Assembly: GCA_020632695.1 (NCBI GenBank)
Contig: JACKFB010000020.1
Coordinates: 1 to 64,000 of the forward strand
Direction: 5' to 3'
Source of the DNA: Deltaproteobacteria bacterium
Lineage (GTDB): Bacteria; Myxococcota_A; UBA9042; PHBI01; JACKFB01
Length of the DNA: 64,000 nt
The position numbers and the translations under genes are program-made. Below, in pieces: positions 51,705 through 59,888 of the stretch. Each line of letters starts with the position of its first letter. Within the stretch, counting starts at the first letter, position 1. A model generated the notes under the pieces. That model saw only the letters and a program-made list of their open reading frames with translations, did no database searches and was not told the origin of the DNA.

Positions 51705-53087
51705 GTGAGAGCACTCGTCCCCTCCTTGCGCCATCGCCGCTCCGCCGGCGTCCTGCGCGCGGCCCTCGTCGCGGCCTCGGTCGCGCAGATCCTCCCCGCC
51801 ACGGCCGCGCCCCAGCCCCGCTCCGAGTCGGCCGGCTACGATCGGGCCATCCTCGGCTTCAACGACGGCGCCCCCTTCCGCCTGCAGGGTGCCGCCGCCG
51901 TCGCCGTGCTCGGGGACCCCTCCGCCGTCGTGTTCCGCTTCGCGCGCAACGACTGGATGTCCAAGGACACCGAGGGCACCTTCGTTCCGGCCCGCGACCT
52001 CACGGCGCGCTTCCCCCAGCGCTCGCCCGCCGACCTCATCGACGTCTTCCGCGTCGACCTGGACGCCGACCGCGTGCCCGAGCTCATCCTCGTCCCGCGG
52101 GCCGACCTGCTCAACGACTCCCGCCGCTACGCCCCGACCATCCTCGGTCTCTCGCCCAAGGGCTCCGGCTACTCGCCGCTGTGGTCGGCCCAGCAGCTCC
52201 CGGGCGAGCGGTACCGCGTCGTCGACGTCCGCGACATCAACGGCGACGCCCGCCCCGAGATCCTGCTGGCCGGAGAGGCCGGAACCAGCGGCTACTACCA
52301 GTTCCACGAGCTCGTGGCCCGCGCGCCCGACGGCTTCCGCACCCTGCCGGTCAAGCACGTGGACTCACTGCACTACGTCGACCTCGACCGCGACGGGCGC
52401 GTCGAGCTGGTCGTGCGCGAGCGCGTCGGTCGCCGCGGCCCCGCCTACCAGTGGACCTACGTCGATCACCTGCGCCAGTGGGACGGCCGCACCTTCGTCG
52501 ACGCCGACGCCCGCTACCCCCGCTACCACGACGAGGAGACCCTCCCCACGCTGGTCGGCGACCTCATCGATCACTACGAGGCGAAGACGCCCATCCTCGA
52601 CGAGAAGATCGACGCCATCCGCTCGGTGCGCGCCACGGTGCTCGAGCGCACGCCGCGCCCGGCCGACCTCGATCGCCGCCTGGTCAGCGCCCAGGCCCTC
52701 CTCCAGAAGGAGCAGATCCTGCCGGCGCGGAAGGCCCTGCTCGAGATCCAGCGCTCGTACCCCTATGAGACCCAGGCCCTGGTCGGCCTCGCCCAGGTGC
52801 ACGCGGCGCTCGAGGAGTGGGCGCCGGCCCTGGACGCCGCGATCCGGGCGCTCACGGTCAGCCCGCGCGATCGCTACGCCTGGTGGTGGGCCGGCGTCGC
52901 CTTCTCCCAACTGGAGGAGCGCTCGTCGGCGGTCGCCAGCTTCACCAACCTGGTCCGCCTCACCGGTCCGCGCGAGGAGGGGCTCGCCTTCCTGCGCGCA
53001 CGCCGCGGCGAGCCGGGCATGGAGGACAGCCTCCAGCGCGCCATCGATCAGACCCTGAGCGCCCTCGGGGCCCTGCCCACCCCCTGA
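51705..53087 (+). CDS. Exported FG-GAP/VCBS-type and TPR-containing protein
   Basis: A GTG at 51705 gives 460 residues with a signal peptide (VLRAALVAASVAQILPATAA). The first 280 residues contain calcium-loop-like beta-propeller strands (DLDADRVPELILVPR, DINGDARPEILLAGE, DLDRDGRVELVVRE), as in FG-GAP/VCBS repeats. The rest is TPR-like (LLQKEQILPARKALLEIQRS; ALVGLAQVHAALEEW). It probably sits in the periplasm or on the surface as a binding scaffold. The ribosome-binding site (AAGGCG) is weak. The family is not identified further. Confidence 0.8.
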   Translation: MRALVPSLRHRRSAGVLRAALVAASVAQILPATAAPQPRSESAGYDRAILGFNDGAPFRLQGAAAVAVLGDPSAVVFRFARNDWMSKDTEGTFVPARDLTARFPQRSPADLIDVFRVDLDADRVPELILVPRADLLNDSRRYAPTILGLSPKGSGYSPLWSAQQLPGERYRVVDVRDINGDARPEILLAGEAGTSGYYQFHELVARAPDGFRTLPVKHVDSLHYVDLDRDGRVELVVRERVGRRGPAYQWTYVDHLRQWDGRTFVDADARYPRYHDEETLPTLVGDLIDHYEAKTPILDEKIDAIRSVRATVLERTPRPADLDRRLVSAQALLQKEQILPARKALLEIQRSYPYETQALVGLAQVHAALEEWAPALDAAIRALTVSPRDRYAWWWAGVAFSQLEERSSAVASFTNLVRLTGPREEGLAFLRARRGEPGMEDSLQRAIDQTLSALGALPTP

Positions 53088-53124
53088 CCGGGCCTCCCTT
53101 CCGACCGGGCGCCTCGAGTCCCTC

Positions 53125-53436
53125 TCAGGTCCCCGGCGGCCGCCTGCTGCCGATGCCCTGGGGCGGCGTGGCGGCGGCCTTCGGGTGCCACACCTTCAGC
53201 TCGAAGGCCGCGTTCGGCGCCATCGGGGGCCGGGGCGGCGCCTCCGGAGGCGCCGGCCGGCCCATCTGCACGGTCTCGAAATGCGTGTTCGGCGGCGGCA
53301 GCTCCCCGCGCTCCGGCGGCTCCGCCTTGAAGCGCTGGATGACGCGCAGGTCCGTCGCCACCGCGTCGCGCACCGAGCGCGGGTCGAGCTCGCCGGGACG
53401 AAACCCCTCGCGCTGCTCCTTGTCTCCCTTCGCCAT
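53125..53436 (-). CDS. Small hypothetical protein, Pro-rich
   Basis: This 103-residue protein starts at the ATG at 53436, with a strong GGGAGGTG site 6 bases upstream that supports it as a real gene. It begins MAKGDKEQREGFRPGELDPR, has a short helical core (VATDLRVIQRFKAEP) and a Pro-rich middle (PAPPEAPPRPPMAP). There is no signal peptide, membrane helix or recognised domain. It lies between two surface-protein genes on the other strand. Confidence 0.6.
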   Translation of the reverse strand: MAKGDKEQREGFRPGELDPRSVRDAVATDLRVIQRFKAEPPERGELPPPNTHFETVQMGRPAPPEAPPRPPMAPNAAFELKVWHPKAAATPPQGIGSRRPPGT

Positions 53437-53477
53437 CGGACACCTCCCCGCCAGCCGGACGCCCGCGCCTGCAACGA

Positions 53478-53506
53478 TTGACAACCCGCGGATCTGACCC
53501 GAGTAT
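53478..53506 (+). promoter_or_regulatory. Predicted promoter of six-Cys lipoprotein gene
   Basis: A perfect TTGACA (53478-53483), a 17-base spacer and GAGTAT (53501-53506). TATACC (53504-53509) overlaps but would need a 20-base spacer. Confidence 0.45.
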
Positions 53507-53570
53507 ACCGCGCACCGGCGGCGCGGGGCGACTCTCCGCAGGCCACACGCTGGCACTCGAAGGACCAAGC

Positions 53571-53903
53571 ATGCGACTGAGGCTCCTCGGCCTGACCCTC
53601 CTCTTCATCGCCCTCGGCGCTCCGGCCGGCTGTGCGTTCAAGGCGTCCGACGAAGAGTGCAACGCAGCCTGCGCCAATGTGTCGAAGGTGAGCCAGGGCC
53701 ACGTCGACAAGCAGATCGAAGAGACGGAGGGTCTCGCCCAGTCGGGCGAGGGCGGCAAGGAGATGGCGCGCAGCATGGCCAGCGCCATGATCGACGCGAT
53801 CAAGGACGAGTGCATGAAGCAGTGCGCCGAGAAGGGCACGCGCAAGCAGGCCGGGTGCCTGGCCGCCGCGCAGTCGGTCGACGACCTCTACAAGTGCAAG
53901 TAG
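53571..53903 (+). CDS. Small six-Cys lipoprotein (paralogue A)
   Basis: This 110-residue lipoprotein has the signal MRLRLLGLTLLFIALGAPAGC. The mature part has CNAAC, then about 45 residues with an amphipathic helix (GKEMARSMASAMIDAIKD), then CMKQC, GC and a final C (YKCK). The CxxxC-n-CxxxC-n-C-n-C layout is shared with the C-terminal half of the next gene's product. This suggests a small disulfide-stapled helical domain. Function unknown. The ATG at 53571 follows AAGGA, and a promoter is predicted upstream. Confidence 0.75.
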   Translation: MRLRLLGLTLLFIALGAPAGCAFKASDEECNAACANVSKVSQGHVDKQIEETEGLAQSGEGGKEMARSMASAMIDAIKDECMKQCAEKGTRKQAGCLAAAQSVDDLYKCK

Positions 53904-54020
53904 GGGCGCGGCGCGCCGCGCTCCAGGGCGGGCCCCAGGCTTGCGCCGCCCCGCCCGAAACGGGACAACAGTCGTAGACGTCGGGCCGGCGACAGGGCCG
54001 CCGTGACACGGAGAGTGACC

Positions 54021-54578
54021 ATGCGCGTCCGGGTAGTCCTCACGATGCTCGCCACCCTGGGCCTCCTCTCCGCCGGGTGCGAGAAGCAACCGGCTGCGCC
54101 TGCCGCGCCCGCGAAGCCCGAGGCGCCCGCCGCGGCGCCGGCCACCGTCACCGAGAAGGTCGCCGAGCCTGCGGCCGAGCCCGCCGCGGAGCCTGCGGCC
54201 GAACCCGCCGCCGAGCCGGCCAACCCGCCCGCGGCGGTCGTCGAAGCGCAGCCGGGCGGCGACGCCCCGCCGGCCGAAGGTGGCGAGGCCGAGCCCGAGG
54301 GCGCCGCTACCGACGCCGCGCCCGCCAAGGGTGAGCTGAGCGCCGAGCAGTGCGCCAGCCTCTGCGAGCACGCCAACACGCTGACCATGGCCGCCATCCC
54401 CGAGGACGCCAGCGCCGAGGCGAAGGCCGCCATCCAGAAGGCGCTCCAGGACGCATGCCCCAAGGACTGCCTGGCGCGGGGCACCAAGGACATGGCCGAG
54501 TGCGTGCTCGGCGCGAAGACCGCCTGGGATCTCGGGGGCTGCGAGACGGCCCGGCCGCGCACGGCTCCGGCCCCCTGA
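54021..54578 (+). CDS. Six-Cys lipoprotein with EPAA repeat linker (paralogue B)
   Basis: This 185-residue lipoprotein starts MRVRVVLTMLATLGLLSAGC. An Ala/Pro/Glu linker with five AEPA units (residues about 40-60) leads to a C-terminal domain with CASLC, a 40-residue helical stretch, CPKDC, one C (EC) and a final C (GGC). The Cys spacing matches the preceding gene's protein. The two genes are 117 bases apart on the same strand and look like a duplication with an added linker. Function unknown. The ATG at 54021 follows GGAGAG. Confidence 0.75.
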   Translation: MRVRVVLTMLATLGLLSAGCEKQPAAPAAPAKPEAPAAAPATVTEKVAEPAAEPAAEPAAEPAAEPANPPAAVVEAQPGGDAPPAEGGEAEPEGAATDAAPAKGELSAEQCASLCEHANTLTMAAIPEDASAEAKAAIQKALQDACPKDCLARGTKDMAECVLGAKTAWDLGGCETARPRTAPAP

Positions 54579-54585
54579 CCGGCCG

Positions 54586-54622
54586 GCGGGCGCGCCCGCA
54601 CGAGCTTCCCGGGCTCTTTTTT
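54586..54622 (+). terminator. Rho-independent terminator with T-tract
   Basis: A GCGGGC-GC-GCCCGC palindrome (54586-54599) is followed by GCCCG..CGGGC pairing and a T6 run (54617-54622), the only such run seen after a gene in this window. The last two T bases are also the first bases of the TTGACC -35 box of the next gene. Confidence 0.5.
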
Positions 54623-54649
54623 GACCCGGCTGTGCTGCACCCCCACGAT
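54621..54649 (+). promoter_or_regulatory. Predicted promoter of LON-domain gene
   Basis: TTGACC (54621-54626), a 17-base spacer and CACGAT (54644-54649). Transcription would start near 54656, 23 bases before the ATG at 54679. Confidence 0.45.
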
Positions 54650-54678
54650 CCGCCTCGTCTGCGCCCACGGAGCGGTCG

Positions 54679-55359
54679 ATGGAACATGGCGAGGTACAGA
54701 GTGCGACGGAGCACCTCGCGCTTCCGCTCTTCGCGCTGCCCGAGTACACGCTCTTCCCGCACACGCTGGTCCCCTTCCACGTGTTCGAGCCGCGCTACGT
54801 CTCGATGATCGACCACTGCCTGGCCGACCGTCGTCTGCTGGTGGTCGCGGGCCTCGAGCCGGGTTGGGAGCGCTGGCGTGACGGCGAGGCGCCCACCTTC
54901 ACCATCGGGGGGTTGGGCCGCATCGTGTCCGACCGGCGTCTGGGCGACACCCGCACCAACATCTTCGTGCACTGCATAGCCAGGGTGCGGATCGTCCGCG
55001 AATACCAACGCGAGCCCTTCCGCGTGGTGGACGCGCGCGAACTGCACGACGACCGGGCCATCGACCGCCCCGAGACCGTGCGCGCCGCCGCCGACCGCGT
55101 GCTGGGGCTGGTCGCCAGCCTGGCGCGAGAGCTGGGCTCCGAGGGCGCCGCGCTGGGCAAGGTGCTCTCCTCGAGCGACGATCCGGTCGTGCTCTCGCAT
55201 CGGCTGGCCTCGGTGGTGGTCGACGATCCGGCGGAGCGACAGCAGCTGTTGGAGACCACGCGCCCGGTGCTGCGCTGCGAGCGCCTCGCCGAGCACGTCG
55301 TGCGCCACCTCATCGAGCGCGTCCCGGCACCCCGCGAGGGGGCGGGGTGGATCAACTGA
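54679..55359 (+). CDS. Stand-alone LON substrate-binding-domain protein
   Basis: This 226-residue cytoplasmic protein contains only the LON N-terminal domain: LPLFALPEYTLFPHTLVPFHVFEPRY (opening strand pair), a Gly turn (FTIGGLGRIV) and FVHCIARVRIV, then helices. No AAA or protease part follows, so it is not Lon itself. Such proteins may bind unfolded peptides or guide substrates. The ATG at 54679 follows GGAG. It lies between a terminator and an ECF sigma gene, on the same strand. Confidence 0.88.
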   Translation: MEHGEVQSATEHLALPLFALPEYTLFPHTLVPFHVFEPRYVSMIDHCLADRRLLVVAGLEPGWERWRDGEAPTFTIGGLGRIVSDRRLGDTRTNIFVHCIARVRIVREYQREPFRVVDARELHDDRAIDRPETVRAAADRVLGLVASLARELGSEGAALGKVLSSSDDPVVLSHRLASVVVDDPAERQQLLETTRPVLRCERLAEHVVRHLIERVPAPREGAGWIN

Positions 55360-55476
55360 ACCCTCACGCTTAGACTCGAGCGGCGGCGCCCGCCGGTGCT
55401 GCCCGACCCAACGAAATCGTGGATCCCTTTCCGAGCTGGTGCGTCAGACGCCCCTGTCGGAAGGCGGCACGCCGGG

Positions 55477-56082
55477 GTGACGGTGCCCGTGGAGCAGGAG
55501 CTTTCTGACGAGCAACTGATGAAACGCTATCTGGCGGGTCATCCGAGTGCCTTTCAGGAGCTGATGGCGCGCCATGGGCAGAAGATCTTCAACTACGTGC
55601 TCCGGCAGATGCGGGACCCGTCGGTGGCCGAGGACCTCACGCAGGAGGTCTTCCTCCGCGTGGTCCATCGCGCCCAGACCTTCCGCGAGGAGGCGCGCTT
55701 CACGACCTGGCTCTTCAGCATCGCGCGCAACCTCTGCGTCGACACGGCCCGCAAGGCGAAGCACCGGCGCACCGTGGCCCTGGACGCGCCCCTCGACCGC
55801 TCGGGCGACGGCGGCGCCACCATGCTGGACCGCGTCGCCGACGGCGGGCCCGGACCGGACCGGCGCACGCGCGACAAGCGCTTCCGCGAATGCCTCGACT
55901 CGGCCATGGCGCGGCTGCCCGACGAGCAGCGCGAGGTCTTCCTCATGCGCGAGGTCGAGGGCCTCAAGTTTCGCGAGATCGCAGAGGTGGTCGGGATCCC
56001 GGAGAACACCGTCAAGAGCCGAATGCGCTACGCCCTGGAGTCGTTGCGCGTGTCGCTGGCAGCCTTCCGCGAGGAGCCGTGA
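55477..56082 (+). CDS. ECF RNA polymerase sigma factor (RpoE-like)
   Basis: This 201-residue sigma70-family protein has region 2 (YLAGHPSAFQELMARHG; DPSVAEDLTQEVFLRV; TWLFSIARNLCVD) and region 4 (LPDEQREVFLMREVEGLKFREI; IPENTVKSRMRYALESLR), with a short Gly/Asp-rich linker. It would direct RNA polymerase to stress or envelope promoters. Several GTG codons are possible starts (55396, 55477, 55483, 55489); 55477 gives a normal N-terminus. The next gene encodes a membrane anti-sigma-like protein, as is usual. No ECF-type autoregulatory promoter could be confirmed. Confidence 0.92.
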   Translation: MTVPVEQELSDEQLMKRYLAGHPSAFQELMARHGQKIFNYVLRQMRDPSVAEDLTQEVFLRVVHRAQTFREEARFTTWLFSIARNLCVDTARKAKHRRTVALDAPLDRSGDGGATMLDRVADGGPGPDRRTRDKRFRECLDSAMARLPDEQREVFLMREVEGLKFREIAEVVGIPENTVKSRMRYALESLRVSLAAFREEP

Positions 56083-56163
56083 TGGAGCGCGAGCCGTCGA
56101 GTCGATCACCGCGCGCCGGCCGGGCCCTCTGGTCCGAGCAACGGCGGGGAGTATGATCGCCCA

Positions 56164-57486
56164 GTGACCATGAACCGCCAGGAGATGGAGGAGCGCCTCG
56201 TCGACTTCCTCTACGACGAGCTGGAGCCCGCCGAGCGCGAGCGCTTCGAGGCGTCGCTGAGCGAGCACCCCGAGCTGCAGGCCGAGGTGGCCTCGCATCT
56301 GGCGACCCGCTCGATGCTGGCGTCGTCGGGGGCGCTGGCCGAGGTGCAGATGCCGCCGGGGCTGCTCGACGGCGTGATGCGGGAGGCCCGCGCGGTGGCC
56401 TCCTCGCCTGAGGAGCCCACCACCGAGGGTTGGCTCGCCCGCTTGTTGTCGCTGCTGATGCAGCCGGCGATGGCGGCGGTGCTCCTGGTGATGCTGGTGG
56501 CTGGCACCAGCATCTTCCTGGCTCGACGCGGCGGACAGTCCGCCGAGGTGATGCCCTCGGTGGCGGCCCTCGAAGAGCCCGAGGCCCCGCCGACGCCGAC
56601 CGGCGCGGAGCCGCCGGAGCTCGCCGAGGCGGCGGCAGGGGAGGCGTTCCCGGCCGAGGTCGAGGCGCCGGAGGGCCAGGCGGACGAGCCGGTGCTGGCG
56701 GAGGGCGCCGCCATCGATGAGACCGCGGCGGCGAACGACGAGCTGCGCGCGGTCGCCGATGGTGCGGTCGCGCGCCTGCAGCCGCTCGACGATTCGGCGT
56801 CCGGCGGCGACGTCCCCGCGGCGCGGCCGGCGACGAAGAGCCAGGTGGCGTCGGCCGAGTCGCGGCCGCGTCCCAGCAGCAAGCCGGCCGAGCCGCGCCG
56901 GCTCGCGGCGAAGACCAAGGCGCTGTCGAAGGACTCGGCGCTGGCCCAGGCGGAGCGCGCCGACAAGGAGCGCGCGCTGGAGGAGGCGTCCTACGCCGCG
57001 CGGCAGCAGGCCAAGGGCTACGTGGCTCGCGGGGGCGAGGCGGCCGTGCCGCCGGCGAAGCCCTCCGCTACGCCGCAGAGCGCGTCGGCGGGGGCGTCGC
57101 GGGACGAGCGCGAGTCCGCGGAGGAGGCCTCCGCCGCCGAGGCCCCGCGCGACCCCATGCAGGTGATCCGTGAAGAGGCGGCGGCGATCGCCAGGCCGGC
57201 GGATCGCGGCGCCTACCTGCTCTCGAAGGTCGACCGCTTCGCCGCCCAGGGGCGCGAAGACCTGGTGGATCAGACGCTGGCGCTGCTGGAGAAGGTCGAC
57301 GGCTGGGAGCAGGTGGCGCGCAGCCGGCGCTCTGCCGCCGTGGCGCGGCGGGCGCGGGGAGCCGGCGCCGGGCCACCGCTGGCGCCGAGCGACGCCGACT
57401 CGAAGCAGGAGCGCAAGGCCGCGGAGCCCATGCCGCTGCCTGCGTCGAAGAAGTCGTCGGGGTCCAAGGCCACCCGCTCCGAGTGA
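56164..57486 (+). CDS. Anti-sigma-factor-like membrane protein lacking zinc motif
   Basis: This 440-residue protein starts at GTG 56164 (ATG 56170 is an alternative). The N-terminus (EERLVDFLYDELEPAERERF; SEHPELQAEVASHLA) resembles the anti-sigma domain of ECF regulators, but the HxxxCxxC zinc motif is absent. One transmembrane helix lies near 98-117 (MAAVLLVMLVAGTSIFLA). The periplasmic part is long, Ala/Glu/Pro/Lys-rich and mostly disordered. It probably holds the upstream sigma factor at the membrane until an envelope signal arrives. The role is inferred from position and N-terminal pattern. Confidence 0.78.
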   Translation: MTMNRQEMEERLVDFLYDELEPAERERFEASLSEHPELQAEVASHLATRSMLASSGALAEVQMPPGLLDGVMREARAVASSPEEPTTEGWLARLLSLLMQPAMAAVLLVMLVAGTSIFLARRGGQSAEVMPSVAALEEPEAPPTPTGAEPPELAEAAAGEAFPAEVEAPEGQADEPVLAEGAAIDETAAANDELRAVADGAVARLQPLDDSASGGDVPAARPATKSQVASAESRPRPSSKPAEPRRLAAKTKALSKDSALAQAERADKERALEEASYAARQQAKGYVARGGEAAVPPAKPSATPQSASAGASRDERESAEEASAAEAPRDPMQVIREEAAAIARPADRGAYLLSKVDRFAAQGREDLVDQTLALLEKVDGWEQVARSRRSAAVARRARGAGAGPPLAPSDADSKQERKAAEPMPLPASKKSSGSKATRSE

Positions 57487-57507
57487 GCGTCGGGCGGGCG
57501 GTCGGGC

Positions 57508-58191
57508 TCAGACGCCGTGGACCTCGGTGCCCCAGATGACCTTGTGGATCTGGAGGTTGAGCCGCGCCGGCACGCGATCCTCGCGCATCCACGCGACCAG
57601 CTCCGCCGGGTCCAGGCCCGGATGGATGGGCGAGAAGAGCACCGCCTGAACGCGCTCGGCCAGGCCGTGCTCGGCGACGAAGTGCCGCGCCCAGTCGTAG
57701 TCCGCGCGGTCGCAGAGCACGAACTTCACCTCGTCGTGCGGGCGGAGCAGCGCCAGGTTCGGATAGTGGAAGTGGCTCTTCAGGAAGCGGCGGGAGGTGG
57801 CGAAGTCGGGCGGGCTCTCCGGCCGCCGGAGCGCGCCGGGGGTCTTCACGTCGACGATGCGTACCACTCCCTCGGGCACCCGGCCCAGGGGGATGACGCC
57901 GTTGGTCTCCAGCAGCACGCGGTAGCCCAGGCCTAGCAGCCGCTCCATCAGCTCGGGCAGGTCGGGCTGCAGCATCGGCTCGCCGCCGGTCAGGCAGCAC
58001 AGCCGCACGCCCGTCTGCTCCAACCACGCGACGACCTCGTCCTGCGAGGCGTCGGCTCCCTCGTAGAACGCGTACTCGGTGTCGCAATATCCGCAGCGGA
58101 TGTTGCACGCCGTGAAGCGCACGAAGGCGCAGAGGCGGCCCGCGTCGAGACCTTCCCCTTGCACGCTCAGGAACTTCTCGTTGACGCGCAT
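57508..58191 (-). CDS. queE: 7-carboxy-7-deazaguanine synthase (radical SAM)
   Basis: This 227-residue enzyme of queuosine/7-deazaguanine synthesis turns 6-carboxytetrahydropterin into 7-carboxy-7-deazaguanine. It starts MRVNEKFLSVQGEG (QGEG substrate segment) and has the cluster motif CNIRCGYCDTEYAF, slightly different from CxxxCxΦC but with all three Cys. CLTGGEPMLQ, LLETNGV and VKFVLCD follow. Length and motifs fit QueE. The other queuosine genes are not in this window. The ATG at 58191 follows GAGCGG. It is convergent with the anti-sigma gene (21-base gap). Confidence 0.94.
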   Translation of the reverse strand: MRVNEKFLSVQGEGLDAGRLCAFVRFTACNIRCGYCDTEYAFYEGADASQDEVVAWLEQTGVRLCCLTGGEPMLQPDLPELMERLLGLGYRVLLETNGVIPLGRVPEGVVRIVDVKTPGALRRPESPPDFATSRRFLKSHFHYPNLALLRPHDEVKFVLCDRADYDWARHFVAEHGLAERVQAVLFSPIHPGLDPAELVAWMREDRVPARLNLQIHKVIWGTEVHGV

Positions 58192-58205
58192 GGCCGCTCA
58201 CTTAC

Positions 58206-58234
58206 TTGACCCGATGCGGGCGAGCAAGGATGAA
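58206..58234 (+). promoter_or_regulatory. Predicted promoter of the outer-membrane barrel operon
   Basis: TTGACC (58206-58211), a 17-base spacer and GATGAA (58229-58234). The leader would be about 22 bases and carry GGAG ahead of the ATG at 58263. Confidence 0.4.
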
Positions 58235-58262
58235 GTAGGCCTCGATGGAGGTTGGAGTGTCC

Positions 58263-59888
58263 ATGCGTTCGCGCCCCCCGGTGGCCCTCACGGCCGCGCT
58301 GGTACTGACCGCGGCGCTGCTGGGCGCGCCGGCCAGGGTGGGGGCGAGGACTCAGGGCGACGGCAGCTTCGACCCGCCGCCGGCGGCGGGCGAGGTGGAG
58401 CCCGGGCGCCCCGACGACGCCCTGGAGCCCGGCGGCAGGCAGGAGGACGTGGAGCCTCGCCCGGGCATCGACCAGGGGGACAGCGACCCCGAGGTGGTCC
58501 CGCTGGGCGAGGAGGGGTCGGACATCATACCGCGGCAGGACGCCCTGCCGCCGGAGGGGCGCGCCGACCGCCCCAGCCTGCCACGGGTCGGCGTGGACGT
58601 GCTCTATCCGGGAGCCGGCGTGGTGGGGCAGGGCACGGCGATGATCTCGCTCAACGAGGCGGGCGAGGATCTCTACCTCTTCCTCAACATGCGCGCGGTC
58701 TTCGTCGGTCGGAACTGGGCCTTCGGCCCGCGCCTGCCGCTGCGCCTGCGTCTGGTCGACCACGCGCCCCGCACCGCGTCGGTCATCCGCAAGGAGGACT
58801 GGGACGAGATCAGCGACTTCGCCCGGCTGCTCGCCTTCTTCCAGGTCGGGCACCCCGGCGAGCCCTACTTCCTGCGCTTCGGCGAGCTCCCTGGCGTCAC
58901 CATCGGCCACGGCACGATGGTCAACCGCTACTTCAACACCATCGACATCGACCACTACCAGGGCGGCATCTACGCCTACGTCGACCCCGGCATCATCGGC
59001 GCCGAGCTGCTCCTCGACAACGTCTTCGACCCCGACATCTTCGCCGTGCGCGCCTTCCTCCGGCCGATGAACCCTCTGCGCGGGCTGCCCTACGCGCTCA
59101 GGAAGCTGAAGATCGCCGTCACCGCCGGCGGCGACTTCCAGGCCCCCACCGAGGTCGCCCACGACGCCGACGGCGGCATCCTCACCGACGACGACTTCCA
59201 CCCGCGCATCCTCAGCACCTCGGCCATGCCGTTTTTCGGCCTGGATCTCGAACTGCCGTTGGTCAGCAGGCCCCACGCCGACTTCGTGCCCTACGTCGAC
59301 CTCAACAGCATCGACGTCCAGGGCGCCGGCGTGCACATCGGCGCCTACCTGACCTTCCGCTTCGACGCGTTGAAGGAGTGGCGCCTGCGCCTGGAGTATC
59401 GCTACTCGGGCAGCCACTACGAGCCCGACTACATCAACCCCTTCTACGAGATCCAGCGCGTGAGCTACCGCCGCGACGGGCGCACCAAGCTCGCCTGGCT
59501 GCGCGACGGCGGTCCCGGGGTCGGGCGCAGCGGTTTCTACGGCGAGACCGAGTTCCGCTGGTCGGGGATGATGAACTACACCCTGGTGTTCGCGAACGAC
59601 CAGGGGCCGGACAACACCGACCTCATGATGAAGCTGGAGCTGCCGCACCTCGGTCCCATCCGACTTGGCCTCTTCTTCGCGCGTCTCGACTTCGACGGCA
59701 TCCGCGACTTCTTCGGCGCCAACGATACGGTGTTCGCCGCCAGCATCCGCTATAACTTCCTCGACCGGTTCTACGTCCGGTTCCGGCTGGTGAACGATTG
59801 GTGGTTGGAACACACCGAGAGCGGCAGCTCGCAGTACCGCACCAAGACGGACTTCGACTTCGGGTTCGGGCTGATCATCCGCCTGTGA
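58263..59888 (+). CDS. Outer-membrane beta-barrel protein
   Basis: This 541-residue exported protein (ATG 58263 with GGAG 8 bases upstream) has a signal peptide (ALTAALVLTAALLGAPA) and a disordered acidic linker. From about 110 onward are amphipathic strands with aromatic girdles (YPGAGVVGQGTAMISL, DLYLFLNMRAVFV, GIYAYVDPGIIGAELLL, WRLRLEYRYSGSHY, FVRFRLVNDWW-type), ending DFDFGFGLIIRL, as in barrels recognised by BamA. Motifs of a specific porin or transporter were not seen. The stop overlaps the next lipoprotein start, so the two may form one envelope unit. Confidence 0.85.
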   Translation: MRSRPPVALTAALVLTAALLGAPARVGARTQGDGSFDPPPAAGEVEPGRPDDALEPGGRQEDVEPRPGIDQGDSDPEVVPLGEEGSDIIPRQDALPPEGRADRPSLPRVGVDVLYPGAGVVGQGTAMISLNEAGEDLYLFLNMRAVFVGRNWAFGPRLPLRLRLVDHAPRTASVIRKEDWDEISDFARLLAFFQVGHPGEPYFLRFGELPGVTIGHGTMVNRYFNTIDIDHYQGGIYAYVDPGIIGAELLLDNVFDPDIFAVRAFLRPMNPLRGLPYALRKLKIAVTAGGDFQAPTEVAHDADGGILTDDDFHPRILSTSAMPFFGLDLELPLVSRPHADFVPYVDLNSIDVQGAGVHIGAYLTFRFDALKEWRLRLEYRYSGSHYEPDYINPFYEIQRVSYRRDGRTKLAWLRDGGPGVGRSGFYGETEFRWSGMMNYTLVFANDQGPDNTDLMMKLELPHLGPIRLGLFFARLDFDGIRDFFGANDTVFAASIRYNFLDRFYVRFRLVNDWWLEHTESGSSQYRTKTDFDFGFGLIIRL

